DNA of 32,793 nt from Candidatus Gastranaerophilales bacterium. Lineage in GTDB: Bacteria; Cyanobacteriota; Vampirovibrionia; Gastranaerophilales; Gastranaerophilaceae. A program made the translations under genes and the position numbers. The stretch's first letter is position 1, and every line of letters starts with the position of its first letter. The stretch spans positions 1 to 32,793 of the forward strand of contig CALUTK010000020.1 of NCBI GenBank assembly GCA_944323675.1. Direction: 5' to 3'. The notes beneath the pieces are model-generated. The model had not been told where the DNA came from, did not search any database, and was given only the letters and a program-made list of their open reading frames with translations. Positions 1 to 8,114 of this stretch are shown one piece after another.

Positions 1-615
1 GCCAGAAACACACGTGACTTAAGACTTGTAAAAATTGTCACAGAAGGCGCAATTGCCGCAGGCACAAGACGTATTGAGCTTGTCGTTTCCAAAGCTGCGT
101 TTGAATTTATGAATGCAAAAGTCAGAGAAATGGATAAGCTTTCTCTTATGTTCAAAACCCACTTTGACGGCGTAGTTGAACGTGTCGAAAAGCTTCAGGA
201 AGAAAATAAAGAACTCCAGAAAGAACTTACACACGTCAAAGAAGAAAATGCACGCGCAAAATTTGCAAGCTTCCTATCAAAAGCGCAAGAAATAGAAGGC
301 GGCAAACTCTTTATAACAAAAGTTGAAGACATTGACGGCAACGCACTCAAAACAGGTATTGAATTTGCCTCCCAGAAACTCGGCGAAAGCATCATTGTTC
401 TCGCAACAACAAGAACGGTTGCGGTGAAAGTTTCGGACAGTTTTGTGAAAAAAGGTGTAAATGCTGGTAAAATCGTCGGTGAAATTGCACGCTTTACAGG
501 CGCAAACGGCGGCGGCCGTCCGAATTTTGCACAGGGCGGTATCAAAGACGCCTCAAAACTCGACGAAATCCTTGCAAAAGTCGAAGACGATTTAAAAAAT
601 TATCAACTCGTTTAA
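1..615 (+). CDS. alaS: alanyl-tRNA synthetase, C-terminal part (5' end outside window)
   Basis: Alanyl-tRNA synthetase charges tRNA-Ala in the cytoplasm; only its C-terminal end is in the window. The reading frame is open from base 1. The first residues include VTEGAIAAGTRRIE, the conserved end of the editing domain (family pattern EGGIAAGVRRIEA). A charged coiled-coil linker follows (VEKLQEENKELQKELTHVKE), then the DHHA1/C-Ala domain with its glycine-rich tail (EIARFTGANGGGRPNFAQGG), which contacts tRNA. About 204 residues of a normally 870-880 residue protein are present. An internal ATG at 109 is not the start, because the homologous sequence runs through it. A hairpin followed by a T-run lies just downstream. 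Identification is secure; nothing can be said about its promoter. Confidence 0.96.
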   Translation, partial: ARNTRDLRLVKIVTEGAIAAGTRRIELVVSKAAFEFMNAKVREMDKLSLMFKTHFDGVVERVEKLQEENKELQKELTHVKEENARAKFASFLSKAQEIEGGKLFITKVEDIDGNALKTGIEFASQKLGESIIVLATTRTVAVKVSDSFVKKGVNAGKIVGEIARFTGANGGGRPNFAQGGIKDASKLDEILAKVEDDLKNYQLV

Positions 616-642
616 TGTAGTTAAATTGAAAATATTACATAG

Positions 643-687
643 ACGGTCAAGCTGTTTGAAAAAAATTTCTTCCGCCTGACCGTTTTC
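643..687 (+). terminator. probable terminator of alaS
   Basis: ACGGTCAAGC (643-652) pairs with GCCTGACCGT (674-683) with one mismatch across a 21-nt loop, and the 3' arm runs into TTTTC. It lies 28 nt after the alaS stop, as expected for an intrinsic terminator. The loop is longer than usual, so confidence is moderate. Confidence 0.5.
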
Positions 688-717
688 TAATTGCAAAACA
701 AGTTTTAAAAAAGCAGG

Positions 718-778
718 TCGGATTTACTAATCCGACAAAATCTTAATACAGTTTGTCATTCTGAACTTGTTTCAGAAT
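718..778. repeat. two small palindromes, including a CATTCTGAA..TTCAGAATC repeat
   Basis: GTCGGATT-tact-AATCCGAC (718-737) is a perfect 8-bp hairpin. It is followed by ATTCTGAA-cttgt-TTCAGAAT (758-778), another perfect 8-bp hairpin. The second resembles a CATTCTGAACTTGTTTCAGAATC motif that I recall as a common dispersed intergenic repeat in several bacterial phyla. A related motif with a different loop (cagaatgacg) lies near 19039. Confidence 0.6.
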
Positions 779-785
779 CTCATTC

Positions 786-856
786 GGAAGAGTTGTATTT
801 GTTTTCGAAACGGGAGCAGGGCGGGAGCGTGTTGAGAAAACAAATACAACTCTTCC
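786..856. repeat. 71-bp hairpin element with 21-bp perfect arms (family A, copy 1)
   Basis: The left arm 786-806 and right arm 836-856 are perfect 21-nt reverse complements, separated by a purine-rich 29-nt loop containing GGGAGCAGGGCGGGAGCG. A second copy lies inverted at 18523-18591 with the same loop core (plus a short insertion) and altered but still complementary arms. It sits between alaS and dut. It could be a miniature transposable element or a structured RNA/DNA element; no coding potential is seen. Confidence 0.75.
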
Positions 857-878
857 TGAAGTATTATGTAGTAAATAA

Positions 879-977
879 TTTTATTTAATTTGTAAAATTA
901 CCAGATTAAGTGTAAACGAATTTAAAATTATTGCCGATACAGTCGGATATAGTATAGAATTTAAGAAAGGAAAATAA
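879..977 (+). pseudogene. possible remnant of a small gene (C-terminal 32 codons only)
   Basis: A frame that opens right after a stop at 876-878 and closes at 975-977 reads like protein, with LSVNEFKIIADTVGYSIEF near its end. This resembles the tail of small helix-turn-helix proteins, although I cannot name the family. It has no ATG, GTG or TTG start and begins 22 nt after the 71-bp hairpin element. It may be the 3' stub of a gene broken by that insertion. It may equally be chance, since 32 codons is short. Confidence 0.3.
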
Positions 978-1039
978 AAAGTCGAAACCTTTCGGGCGTG
1001 GAGCAAATCCAGAACAGGGAGCAATGGAGATTTTATAAC

Positions 1040-1477
1040 ATGACAATACTAAAAATAGAACGATTGGCACACAACAGGTTTGTGCCGGAATACAAAACAG
1101 AAGGCGCTGCAGGGATGGATTTGTGCGCGGCGATTACTGAGTCTGTTACATTAAAGCCATTAGAGAGGGCGCTAATTCCGACAGGTTTGAAAATAGAACT
1201 TGAACATGGCTATGAGGCTCAGGTACGGCCTCGCTCCGGACTTTCGATTAAGCATGGGATTACATTAATCAACTGTGTCGGTACAATCGACGAGGATTAC
1301 CGCGGAGAAGTCTGCATTCCTGTTGTTAACCTTTCCAACGAAACCTATACAATCCAGCCGGATGAAAGAATTGCGCAGATGATTATAGCGCGTGTTGAAC
1401 AGGCAAAAGTAGAGGTTGTGACAGAACTCACAGAAACCCTGAGAGGGACAGGTGGATTTGGTTCTACAGGCAAGTAA
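1040..1477 (+). CDS. dut: deoxyuridine 5'-triphosphate nucleotidohydrolase (dUTPase)
   Basis: dUTPase hydrolyses dUTP to dUMP and pyrophosphate, keeping uracil out of DNA and feeding dTMP synthesis; the family is a cytoplasmic homotrimer. From the start at 1040 the protein is 145 residues, the normal length. All family motifs are visible: AAGMDLCA (about 23-30), PRSGLS (64-69), GTIDEDYRGE (81-90, with the catalytic Asp) and the C-terminal lid RGTGGFGSTGK (135-145). An in-frame ATG at 998 would add 14 residues unlike the family. The ATG at 1040 has a GGAG at 1026-1029 ten bases upstream and is preferred. The 3' end overlaps the next gene by 26 bp, so the two are probably translationally coupled. 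Confidence 0.95.
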   Translation: MTILKIERLAHNRFVPEYKTEGAAGMDLCAAITESVTLKPLERALIPTGLKIELEHGYEAQVRPRSGLSIKHGITLINCVGTIDEDYRGEVCIPVVNLSNETYTIQPDERIAQMIIARVEQAKVEVVTELTETLRGTGGFGSTGK

Positions 1478-1742
1478 AATAAAATTTATTTTAATATTAC
1501 TTTTGCCGCTGTTTTTTGCTGCTGCCGTCATTTTGGCATCGCATTTTCATATATTTAACTGTGTTTTTAAAACAGTGACGGGACACCACTGTCCCGGCTG
1601 CGGAATGACACGGGCTTTTTATTCTTTAATTCACGGGGATTTTCATTCCGCCTATGAATATAATCACTCAATTATTATTGTTGCACCGTTATTAATTTAC
1701 ATTTGGATAAAAATGTTACTGCAAAATACAACAAATAAATGA
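1452..1742 (+). CDS. DUF2752 family small membrane protein
   Basis: A 96-residue protein starts at GTG 1452 inside the end of dut, in another frame, with a good AGAGGG site at 1442-1447. It has two hydrophobic segments: residues about 11-32 (FILILLLPLFFAAAVILASH) and about 72-90 (HSIIIVAPLLIYIWIKML). Between them is the DUF2752 signature CPGCGMTRAFYSLIHGDF. The family is an inner-membrane protein of unknown function with a conserved CPGCG..R motif whose cysteines may bind metal. Overlap with dut suggests an operon, but no functional link is evident. Family assignment is confident; the role is unknown. Confidence 0.85.
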   Translation: MDLVLQASKIKFILILLLPLFFAAAVILASHFHIFNCVFKTVTGHHCPGCGMTRAFYSLIHGDFHSAYEYNHSIIIVAPLLIYIWIKMLLQNTTNK

Positions 1743-1809
1743 CTCAACAACTCTCAAAAAATGATAGAATTCGGCTGTACATTTTATTTTACGGAAAGGA
1801 TTTATCATT

Positions 1810-2130
1810 ATGGAAAACAACGGTGTAGAACAAATCATTTATGATAAGCCTCAAAAAAGCTATGTAGTAACTTTATTATTAAGCTTTTTTCTGGGTTTTC
1901 TCGGCATACACAGATTTTATACAGGCTATATCGTAATAGGTATTGTTCAGTTACTCACTCTTGGCGGATGCGGTATCTGGTCATTGATAGATTACATTAT
2001 GCTTGTAGCTAACAAATATCAGGACAGTGACGGACGTGAACTTGCTAATTACAGCAAAAATCTTGCAATCGGTTCTTTAATAGTAGTTGTACTTTTAATG
2101 TTAATTTGTACATGCACAGCCAGCTTGTAA
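1810..2130 (+). CDS. TM2 domain-containing membrane protein (copy 1)
   Basis: This 106-residue protein contains a TM2 domain: a charged N-terminus, then SYVVTLLLSFFLGFLGIHRF (about 17-36), a YTGY turn, IGIVQLLTLGGCGIWSLIDY, and the DxxxL/ANKY tail typical of TM2. A third hydrophobic stretch ends the protein. TM2 proteins are small membrane proteins of unknown function. A GGAAAGGA site lies 10 nt before the ATG. The next gene encodes a close paralogue with an almost identical leader, so the pair arose by tandem duplication. Confidence 0.88.
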   Translation: MENNGVEQIIYDKPQKSYVVTLLLSFFLGFLGIHRFYTGYIVIGIVQLLTLGGCGIWSLIDYIMLVANKYQDSDGRELANYSKNLAIGSLIVVVLLMLICTCTASL

Positions 2131-2179
2131 CAAATAAATTTAAATGTTGGAAAATAAACAAGGAAAGGAATTAAGTATT

Positions 2180-2533
2180 ATGACAATGTACAGAGACACA
2201 CTTGCAGGACAGCAAGCCCAAAATCAGCCGCAGGGTATTCCCGGCGAGAAGAGAAAAAATTGGATTGCAGCAACACTTTTATGCGCATTTCTAGGGCCTT
2301 TAGGTATTCATAGATTCTATACAGGATATCCTGTAATAGGCGTTGTACAGCTTTTGACATTCGGCGGCTGCTGCATTTGGACATTGATTGATTATATCAT
2401 GCTGATTCTCAATAAATACAAAGACGCAAACGGACAGGAACTTGAGGAATACAACGGAACACTTGCACTTGTACTTATTGTTCTTTTGGTTATTGGAGTA
2501 TTGATTGGTATTTTCACTCCTGCAGGTTCATAA
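2180..2533 (+). CDS. TM2 domain-containing membrane protein (copy 2)
   Basis: A second TM2 protein of 117 residues. Core motifs match copy 1: LLCAFLGPLGIHRFYTGYPV, QLLTFGGCCIWTLIDYIML and LNKYKDANGQELEEY. It has a longer polar N-terminus (QAQNQPQGIPGEKRKNW) and a final hydrophobic helix. An upstream in-frame ATG at 2144 exists. The ATG at 2180 has GGAAAGGA at 2162-2169 with 10-nt spacing, the same arrangement as copy 1, so it is preferred. The two genes are 49 nt apart and a strong hairpin terminator follows immediately. Function unknown. Confidence 0.87.
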   Translation: MTMYRDTLAGQQAQNQPQGIPGEKRKNWIAATLLCAFLGPLGIHRFYTGYPVIGVVQLLTFGGCCIWTLIDYIMLILNKYKDANGQELEEYNGTLALVLIVLLVIGVLIGIFTPAGS

Positions 2534-2539
2534 AAATAA

Positions 2540-2570
2540 AAAAAGCCTCCTTAAAAAGGAGGCTTTTTTA
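2540..2570. terminator. bidirectional intrinsic terminator
   Basis: AAAAAGCCTCCTT pairs perfectly with AAGGAGGCTTTTT around a 3-nt AAA loop, with A-tracts and T-tracts on both sides. It lies between the convergent TM2 gene (ends 2533) and the minus-strand small gene (ends 2593), and can serve both. Confidence 0.9.
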
Positions 2571-2592
2571 TGTATTATAAGAAGGAGGAAAT

Positions 2593-2778
2593 TTATTTTT
2601 CTTTTGATGTGAATACCGAAATTCCTTTCAGATTATCAACATCAAAATTAGTTCTTATTAAGTTATCAAATAAATTCGGTTCCTGTTGTTTATCAACCTG
2701 ATTTTGATTTTTCCAGTAATCTTTGTCAAGCTGCGGAAGTCCGTGCGGTTCAGGTATATTACTATTGAATTCAACCAT
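2593..2778 (-). CDS. hypothetical small polar protein, 61 aa
   Basis: I do not recognise this gene. It is a polar 61-residue protein rich in Asn, Asp and Lys (start MVEFNSNIPEPHGLPQLDKD), with no signal peptide, membrane helix or cysteines. It is probably expressed. An AAGGA site sits 8 nt before the ATG, a TATAAT box (minus strand 2808-2803) lies 24 nt upstream, and the bidirectional terminator follows the stop. Confidence 0.6.
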   Translation of the reverse strand: MVEFNSNIPEPHGLPQLDKDYWKNQNQVDKQQEPNLFDNLIRTNFDVDNLKGISVFTSKEK

Positions 2779-2866
2779 TTTTCAATCCTTATTTTTATGT
2801 GTATTATAACGTCCCTAATTCCAAAATTCTTTAGATTTTTCTGTTAAACTTTTACAAATTTTTACA

Positions 2867-5101
2867 TCAATCACGTTTTATATTTAATAACATTTCGTTC
2901 GGGATGAAAACTTCATTAACCCCTACACGAGCATTTACAAAAACAAATTCCAAAATTTCGTTATATGCAACATCCAGAGAATTAAACGGAATTTTTAAAT
3001 CAATAACTTTGTCAAACACTGCCTCAATATCACGCGGATCCTGCAGAACCCAGAGGTTGTTCGGAATAGCTTTTATTAATCGCAGAAACCGGAGTTTCCC
3101 CTCACTTATTGAAATCTGAATCTCGTTATGAAATTTTTCTTTTGCTACAGGTAGAATTTTTTCTGTTTTATTGATTAAGCGCACAGGAGAAAGCGAATGT
3201 TTTTTGTTGGAATTTCTTGTATAAATATACATTTGATAAGTTTTTTTCAAAAATTCCGGATTATTTTTTATATAATCATTCACAAAAAATCTCAGGTAGA
3301 GATTATCTCTGTCATAACCGAAACAGATTTTATCAAAGAATTTATTTTCTTTTAACACAGGGCCGTCAGGGATAGATATACATCCTGCGTTAAGCCACGA
3401 ATTATCATCCGGTTTATCTTTGCCGTCGAGGACAGGAGTTATTTCGCCTTTCGGATAGCGGGAAGGTCTTGCGGCAGTTGCCGATAAAGGACTATCTAGA
3501 TACTCAGGAGCCTCCAGACCAAGATAAACATAAATATTTTTCAGATGTTCTCTGAATAAATAATCGAAAATATTATCGCGGCCGGAGTCGTTCGGTTCAC
3601 CATACCACCAGAACCAGTCGCTGCCTTCCGCGATGAAAAGTTCGCGGCGGGCAAGTTCTATATTCGGATTAAAAGGATTTTTCTTCACGTAATGTGCAAA
3701 GTCATCCCGCACCTGTTTAAGATAACTCCACGCAAGATTTTTTAAAGGTTCATCTATCCAGAGTTTAAAGTTTCTGTTTATCCATGAGCCTGATGCAATC
3801 GTTTTCAGGGATTTATGATTTTTTTCTTTTTCCATATAATCGCTGATTAAAACTGTTTCCAGAGAATCATCTTTTTCAATAAGTTCATAGAGAGTTTTCA
3901 GGAAAGTGATCCCGTCATTCGGATAATTTTCCCAGCAGTTTTCTCCGTCCATAGCGATTGTAAGAATGTGGTTTTCATCCGGTGATGAAAGAAGCTTGCT
4001 CTGCATTACTTTTATTCTGTCATACAAATCATTAGCCGCAAAAACAGAATCATAATTCGGATACTCAAAACTCAAAAGGTTTGAAATAAGCGAATTTCTG
4101 AAAATCATTTTCAATCCGTTTTTATATTCATAAGACTTTAAAAGGTGGTAAGGATCTTCCAGATACCCTTTGAAATCTCTTACAAATTCAAAGTTAATAG
4201 ATTCCGCGAGAATTCCCTCATCAGAAATAGACCACTCCGCCCCTGCTTTTTTAAACAAATCCAATTCTTTCGGGCTGACACAGTGTTCAGAAGGCCAGAT
4301 TCCGCGCGGCCGTTTCCCGATGAGTTCTTCAATCCTATCGAGTGCGGAAACTGTCTGTATTTTTGCATCCAGCGGCATTTTTAAATCAACAGGCAGCCCC
4401 TCTTTATCCGATATTTTAATACTTTTTATATCAAGCATAATCGGGACTATCGGATGATAATAGGGACTGGTTGTAATCTCTATTTTGCCTTCTTCCGCAT
4501 ATCTTCTGTAGGCAGGGATAATTCGTCTTATGATATCGCGCTGAATTTCAATAATTTTTTCCCGGTCTTTAAGAGTATAGCCTTTGCCTTTTTTGAATAA
4601 TTTTTTCAATTCAATATATTCATTTTTATAAGAAGGATCAAACCATGCGAGATTGAAAAGCGCCATTAAATCAGAATATTCTTCATCGGAAAAAGCGTTA
4701 ATATCAGCCTCTGCCATAGTCTGTCGTTTCTGAAAAAGCCTGTTGTACTCTTCATACGGATAAATCATTGTGCGGTAATTTGAATCGAAAAAGTTATTCA
4801 AAATAAATTCTTTATCGTCCGCGGTCAAATCTTTTATATCGGTTACAGTGAGTCTTGAATGCAAATCGTGCATGCCTTTTTCTCCGTAATCAATAAACGC
4901 ATCAAGAAGCACCGGTACAACGTTGAAATTCAGTTTAATATTTTTAAAATTATCAAGGATAGTGACCATATCCAGATAATCTTTAACGGCATGGAGCCTT
5001 GTCCACGGCATTAAATAATCCCCTTCCGGAGTCAACTGATATACAGGCTGGTGCATATGCCAGTAGAATGCTATGGATAATTTTTTATTTTGGCTCATCA
5101 T
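2867..5101 (-). CDS. glycoside hydrolase family 57 protein (alpha-amylase/glucanotransferase type)
   Basis: GH57 enzymes act with retention on alpha-glucans such as starch and glycogen (amylase, 4-alpha-glucanotransferase, branching enzyme). The 744-residue protein shows the family motifs in order: HMHQP (15-19), a motif around ITTSPYYHPI (~209-218), GIWPSEHC with nucleophile Glu about 272, and TIAMDGENCWE with acid/base Asp about 385. Residues ~560-744 form an extra beta-rich C-terminal domain (CFGYDRDNLYLRFFVND), reminiscent of CBM9/DOMON-like carbohydrate-binding modules. There is no signal peptide, so it probably acts in the cytoplasm on storage glucan. The start is one of two adjacent ATGs behind a weak CGGAG. 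Exact substrate cannot be told from sequence. Confidence 0.88.
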   Translation of the reverse strand: MMSQNKKLSIAFYWHMHQPVYQLTPEGDYLMPWTRLHAVKDYLDMVTILDNFKNIKLNFNVVPVLLDAFIDYGEKGMHDLHSRLTVTDIKDLTADDKEFILNNFFDSNYRTMIYPYEEYNRLFQKRQTMAEADINAFSDEEYSDLMALFNLAWFDPSYKNEYIELKKLFKKGKGYTLKDREKIIEIQRDIIRRIIPAYRRYAEEGKIEITTSPYYHPIVPIMLDIKSIKISDKEGLPVDLKMPLDAKIQTVSALDRIEELIGKRPRGIWPSEHCVSPKELDLFKKAGAEWSISDEGILAESINFEFVRDFKGYLEDPYHLLKSYEYKNGLKMIFRNSLISNLLSFEYPNYDSVFAANDLYDRIKVMQSKLLSSPDENHILTIAMDGENCWENYPNDGITFLKTLYELIEKDDSLETVLISDYMEKEKNHKSLKTIASGSWINRNFKLWIDEPLKNLAWSYLKQVRDDFAHYVKKNPFNPNIELARRELFIAEGSDWFWWYGEPNDSGRDNIFDYLFREHLKNIYVYLGLEAPEYLDSPLSATAARPSRYPKGEITPVLDGKDKPDDNSWLNAGCISIPDGPVLKENKFFDKICFGYDRDNLYLRFFVNDYIKNNPEFLKKTYQMYIYTRNSNKKHSLSPVRLINKTEKILPVAKEKFHNEIQISISEGKLRFLRLIKAIPNNLWVLQDPRDIEAVFDKVIDLKIPFNSLDVAYNEILEFVFVNARVGVNEVFIPNEMLLNIKRD

Positions 5102-5242
5102 AAAAAATTTTACTCCGTTTGAAATAATTATATCATTTAAATAAATTTTGGGAATAATGCCATAACACCCTTATTAAACTTTTTCGTTTTTGTACGGATT
5201 TTGTAAGAGCGGTTAATGAAAATTCCGGTTTTCTCGTTCATT

Positions 5243-5260
5243 TTATGTTATAATTTTGAT
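5243..5260 (+). promoter_or_regulatory. extended -10 promoter placing the start codon near +1 (leaderless candidate)
   Basis: TGTTATAAT (extended -10; TATAAT at 5249-5254) is followed by 6 nt, TTTGAT, and then the ATG at 5261. No Shine-Dalgarno sequence precedes that ATG. Transcription would start at or within 1-2 nt of the start codon. Confidence 0.6.
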
Positions 5261-6196
5261 ATGAAAAAAATATTTTTATACTGTTTGATATTTGCCTCAA
5301 TAGTCCTGCCGCAGGCATATGCTGATGAGATGGCGGAAGATTATATGGATATTGCCAGAAGCTACGCCGTAAAAGGCGATTATAGCGGCGCAACGGCTTA
5401 TTTTAACAGGGTTCTCGGGATAGAGCCGAATAATCAGGAGGTTAAAGACAATATAAAAATGCTACAGAGGTTTGTATCGCCTGTTAAAAAATCCTATGCC
5501 GCAAGAGTGAGCGCTGCGCTGGATAATGCGATGAATTCTAAGAAAAACGGCGATATGACAGGAACTTTGAATTATATTAAAAGCGCCTCGCAAGGCAGCG
5601 GATTTTTGTATTACAACTTTTTAGGCGAATACTATAAAGAAACAAAACAGTATCATATGGCAATAGCAGCTTTTAATCAGGCACTGCAGGCAAACCCTGA
5701 TTTTACGCAGGCTCATTTGGCGGTTGCACTCTGCCATTATGAAATGGGGGATTATGAGGGTGTAATTCCGCCTGTAACAAGGTTTATATACTATAACCAG
5801 CAGGAGGATTTCGGCTACGCACTCCGAGCTAAAGCTTATATGAAAATGGGCAGATTCAACGATGCGGAACCGGAAATTGTGACGGCACTTGCACTGAATG
5901 ATGATATTGAATATAAATTTTTAAAAGGGATTATTCTATGTAACAAAAACCAGTACCGTCAGGCCATTGAAACTCTGGAGCCGCTCACCGAAACCATGCA
6001 GACTTCAGCGATTTATAAATATATAGGTTATGCGTATTACGGGCTTCAGGATTACAATAACGCACTTCTAAATCTTGATAAAGCAATCATACTCTGTGAT
6101 GATGATAAAGAATTAATTTCAAAGTATAATGAAGTAAAAATGAAACTTAATGCTCCAAAACAAGGAACTATGGAAGAGAATGAAGCAGAGGAATAA
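5261..6196 (+). CDS. secreted TPR-repeat protein
   Basis: The 311-residue protein begins with a signal peptide (KKIFLYCLIFASIVLPQAYA, cleavage likely after AYA). Tetratricopeptide repeats follow, for example ARSYAVKGDYSGATAYFNRV, YYKETKQYHMAIAAFNQALQ and IGYAYYGLQDYNNALLNLDK, making about 6-7 helical hairpins. TPRs are protein-binding scaffolds; the partner is unknown. An upstream in-frame ATG at 5216 would hide the signal peptide behind 15 extra residues and would lie upstream of the TATAAT box, so 5261 is chosen. It is the first gene of a tight cluster, and its last 17 bp overlap the phosphoesterase start. Location is likely periplasmic. Confidence 0.85.
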   Translation: MKKIFLYCLIFASIVLPQAYADEMAEDYMDIARSYAVKGDYSGATAYFNRVLGIEPNNQEVKDNIKMLQRFVSPVKKSYAARVSAALDNAMNSKKNGDMTGTLNYIKSASQGSGFLYYNFLGEYYKETKQYHMAIAAFNQALQANPDFTQAHLAVALCHYEMGDYEGVIPPVTRFIYYNQQEDFGYALRAKAYMKMGRFNDAEPEIVTALALNDDIEYKFLKGIILCNKNQYRQAIETLEPLTETMQTSAIYKYIGYAYYGLQDYNNALLNLDKAIILCDDDKELISKYNEVKMKLNAPKQGTMEENEAEE

Positions 6197-7154
6197 GAAA
6201 AAAGAACCGTTATTTATAAAATTGATGAATGCTGTAATTACGCTATCACTTGCAGGATTGATGGTTTTCGGCCTGCAGTGCTACAGCGCATCGGATTTGA
6301 AATTTGTTCAGTTGAGCGATGTCCATTTTTCTGACGCCGGAGTGAATACCACATTTAAAATGACCGGTGAATCGCCAAAGTTACTGGAGGACGCAGTTGA
6401 ACAGATTAATGAGATACCTGATTTAAATTTTGTCATGATGACGGGTGATCAGGTGAATGTTCCTTATGAAAAAGAGCTTACTGCGTTTTTAAAATACGCT
6501 GAAAAAATAAAAACGCCGTGGTATATAGTTTTTGGAAACCATGACAGATGCGTCGGCGGTTATCTTACAAAAGAACTTTACCTTGATATAGTCGGAAAAC
6601 ATAATACAAATTTCAAATTCAAAAATTCTTATTATTCATTTGTTCCGCGAAAGGGCTACAAGGTAATTGTTTTAGATACAATAATAAGTGAAAGATTGAC
6701 ATCAAACGGTTTTGTGCCGGAAGAGGAACTTTCCTGGCTCGATAAGGAGCTTGATGATGCGAAGAAGGATACCGTTTTAATCTTTATGCATGTTCCGATA
6801 ATTGAACCTTTCCCGAGCAGCGGGCATAGATTGCTTAATGCAGCGGCAGTTCAGGGCGTAATTGAAAAACATAAAAATCCTATTGCGGTTTTTGCAGGCC
6901 ATTACCATGCAGCAAAAATCACGCAGAACGGAAATGTCCTATATGTCGCATCTCCCGCTCTTGTCTCGTATCCGAATGCATTTAGAATTATTACTGTCAG
7001 AAATCAGTGGAAAAAAGTTGTATTTAATATAGAAATGCGCGAAACAAGAGAAAAAAATATTCAAAAACTTGCAAAATTACTTGTCTTTGGCTCAAATGTT
7101 TATACTGGTGAAGAAAAAGACAGAAACGGTGTTTACGAAATAAAGAAAAACTGA
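6180..7154 (+). CDS. calcineurin-like metallophosphoesterase, membrane-anchored or exported
   Basis: The five metallophosphoesterase motifs are present: QLSDVHF (Asp47, His49), TGDQVN (Gly89-Asp90), GNHD (119-122), MHVPI and AGHYHA. These ligate two metal ions in enzymes that cleave phosphodiesters or phosphomonoesters. A basic N-terminus (MKQRNKKK) precedes a hydrophobic segment at about 17-37, so the enzyme is probably anchored in or exported across the inner membrane. The ATG at 6180 overlaps the upstream TPR gene by 17 bp. An earlier ATG at 6150 is possible but would give a longer overlap. The substrate is unknown. The MBL hydrolase follows 11 nt downstream. Confidence 0.87.
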   Translation: MKQRNKKKEPLFIKLMNAVITLSLAGLMVFGLQCYSASDLKFVQLSDVHFSDAGVNTTFKMTGESPKLLEDAVEQINEIPDLNFVMMTGDQVNVPYEKELTAFLKYAEKIKTPWYIVFGNHDRCVGGYLTKELYLDIVGKHNTNFKFKNSYYSFVPRKGYKVIVLDTIISERLTSNGFVPEEELSWLDKELDDAKKDTVLIFMHVPIIEPFPSSGHRLLNAAAVQGVIEKHKNPIAVFAGHYHAAKITQNGNVLYVASPALVSYPNAFRIITVRNQWKKVVFNIEMRETREKNIQKLAKLLVFGSNVYTGEEKDRNGVYEIKKN

Positions 7155-7165
7155 GGGTTTGAAAA

Positions 7166-8098
7166 ATGAGCGAATTTAAAGTTAAGTTCAGAGGTGTCAG
7201 AGGAAGTTATCCTTTAGCAAAAAAAGAATTTTTAAAATACGGGGGGAATACTTCCTGCGTGGAGGTTAGAGTCGGCGGGCATTTGATAGTGCTTGATGCC
7301 GGAACGGGTCTGATAGATGCGGGCAACGAACTTTTACGCGACTATATTGCCTCTGCCGTCAACCCTGCAGACAGAACTCCGATTAATGCTATTGTCCTTT
7401 TGTCTCACATTCACCTTGACCACATTCAGGGATTTACGTTTTTCAGACCGCTTCATATCCCGTCGACTATCTTGAATGTCTACGGAAATGTTAATTACAA
7501 CGAAACATTGTCGGATGAACTTGCGGAGCTTTTATTCGGAAAATCCTTTCCGCTTGACTTGGGCAATATAGCAGGAAACCTTAATATCCATGATATCAGT
7601 GAGACAGAAGGAATTATCCTGCGCCACGGAGAAGCTCCTATAATAAAACGGATTGAAAAACCGGAAGATTTACAGGTCGGGGAAGATGACGTTTTAATTA
7701 CCTGCTACCGCTCTTATGCCCATCCGCAGGAAGGAGTGTTTGTTTATAAAATTTCTTATAAGGGCAAAAGCCTTGTTTATGCAACTGATAAAGAAAGCTA
7801 TCTCGGCGGAGATAAAAAACTTACAAATTTTGCCCGCGGTTGTAACCTCCTTATCCACGATGCGCAGTATACGACGGAAGATTATCTGAATTCCCTTGTT
7901 CCAAAACAGGGTTACGGGCACTCAACCTTTGATATGGCAATTGAATGCCAGAACCAGACAGGGGCTGAGAAATTGGTATTTTTCCACTTTGACCCTGAAT
8001 ACGATGATGAAAAACTTGATTCAATTGCAGAACAATACAAAGCCTTCTCTGATAGGATAATTCTTGCACACGAAGGGTTGGAAATTAATTTACTGTAA
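7166..8098 (+). CDS. MBL-fold (metallo-beta-lactamase superfamily) hydrolase
   Basis: This 310-residue cytoplasmic protein has the zinc motif SHIHLDH (His81, His83, Asp85, His86), a preceding IVLDAGTGL strand, an ATDKE segment (likely the bridging Asp) and a C-terminal GYGHST plus VFFHFDPEYDD. The N-terminal VRGSYP..KYGGNTSCVEV is typical of the ribonuclease Z/phosphodiesterase-like branch (PhnP or cyclic-nucleotide phosphodiesterase relatives). It is therefore probably a phosphodiesterase rather than a lactamase. A GAGGG site precedes the ATG. It sits between a metallophosphoesterase and a TPR lipoprotein-like gene in one tight run, so co-transcription is likely. Substrate unknown. Confidence 0.85.
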   Translation: MSEFKVKFRGVRGSYPLAKKEFLKYGGNTSCVEVRVGGHLIVLDAGTGLIDAGNELLRDYIASAVNPADRTPINAIVLLSHIHLDHIQGFTFFRPLHIPSTILNVYGNVNYNETLSDELAELLFGKSFPLDLGNIAGNLNIHDISETEGIILRHGEAPIIKRIEKPEDLQVGEDDVLITCYRSYAHPQEGVFVYKISYKGKSLVYATDKESYLGGDKKLTNFARGCNLLIHDAQYTTEDYLNSLVPKQGYGHSTFDMAIECQNQTGAEKLVFFHFDPEYDDEKLDSIAEQYKAFSDRIILAHEGLEINLL

Positions 8099-8114
8099 TT
8101 ATATATAAAGTATT

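Noticed and set aside
998-1039. Upstream ATG extension of dut
   Set aside because: The extra 14 residues do not fit the family, while the ATG at 1040 has a correctly spaced GGAG.
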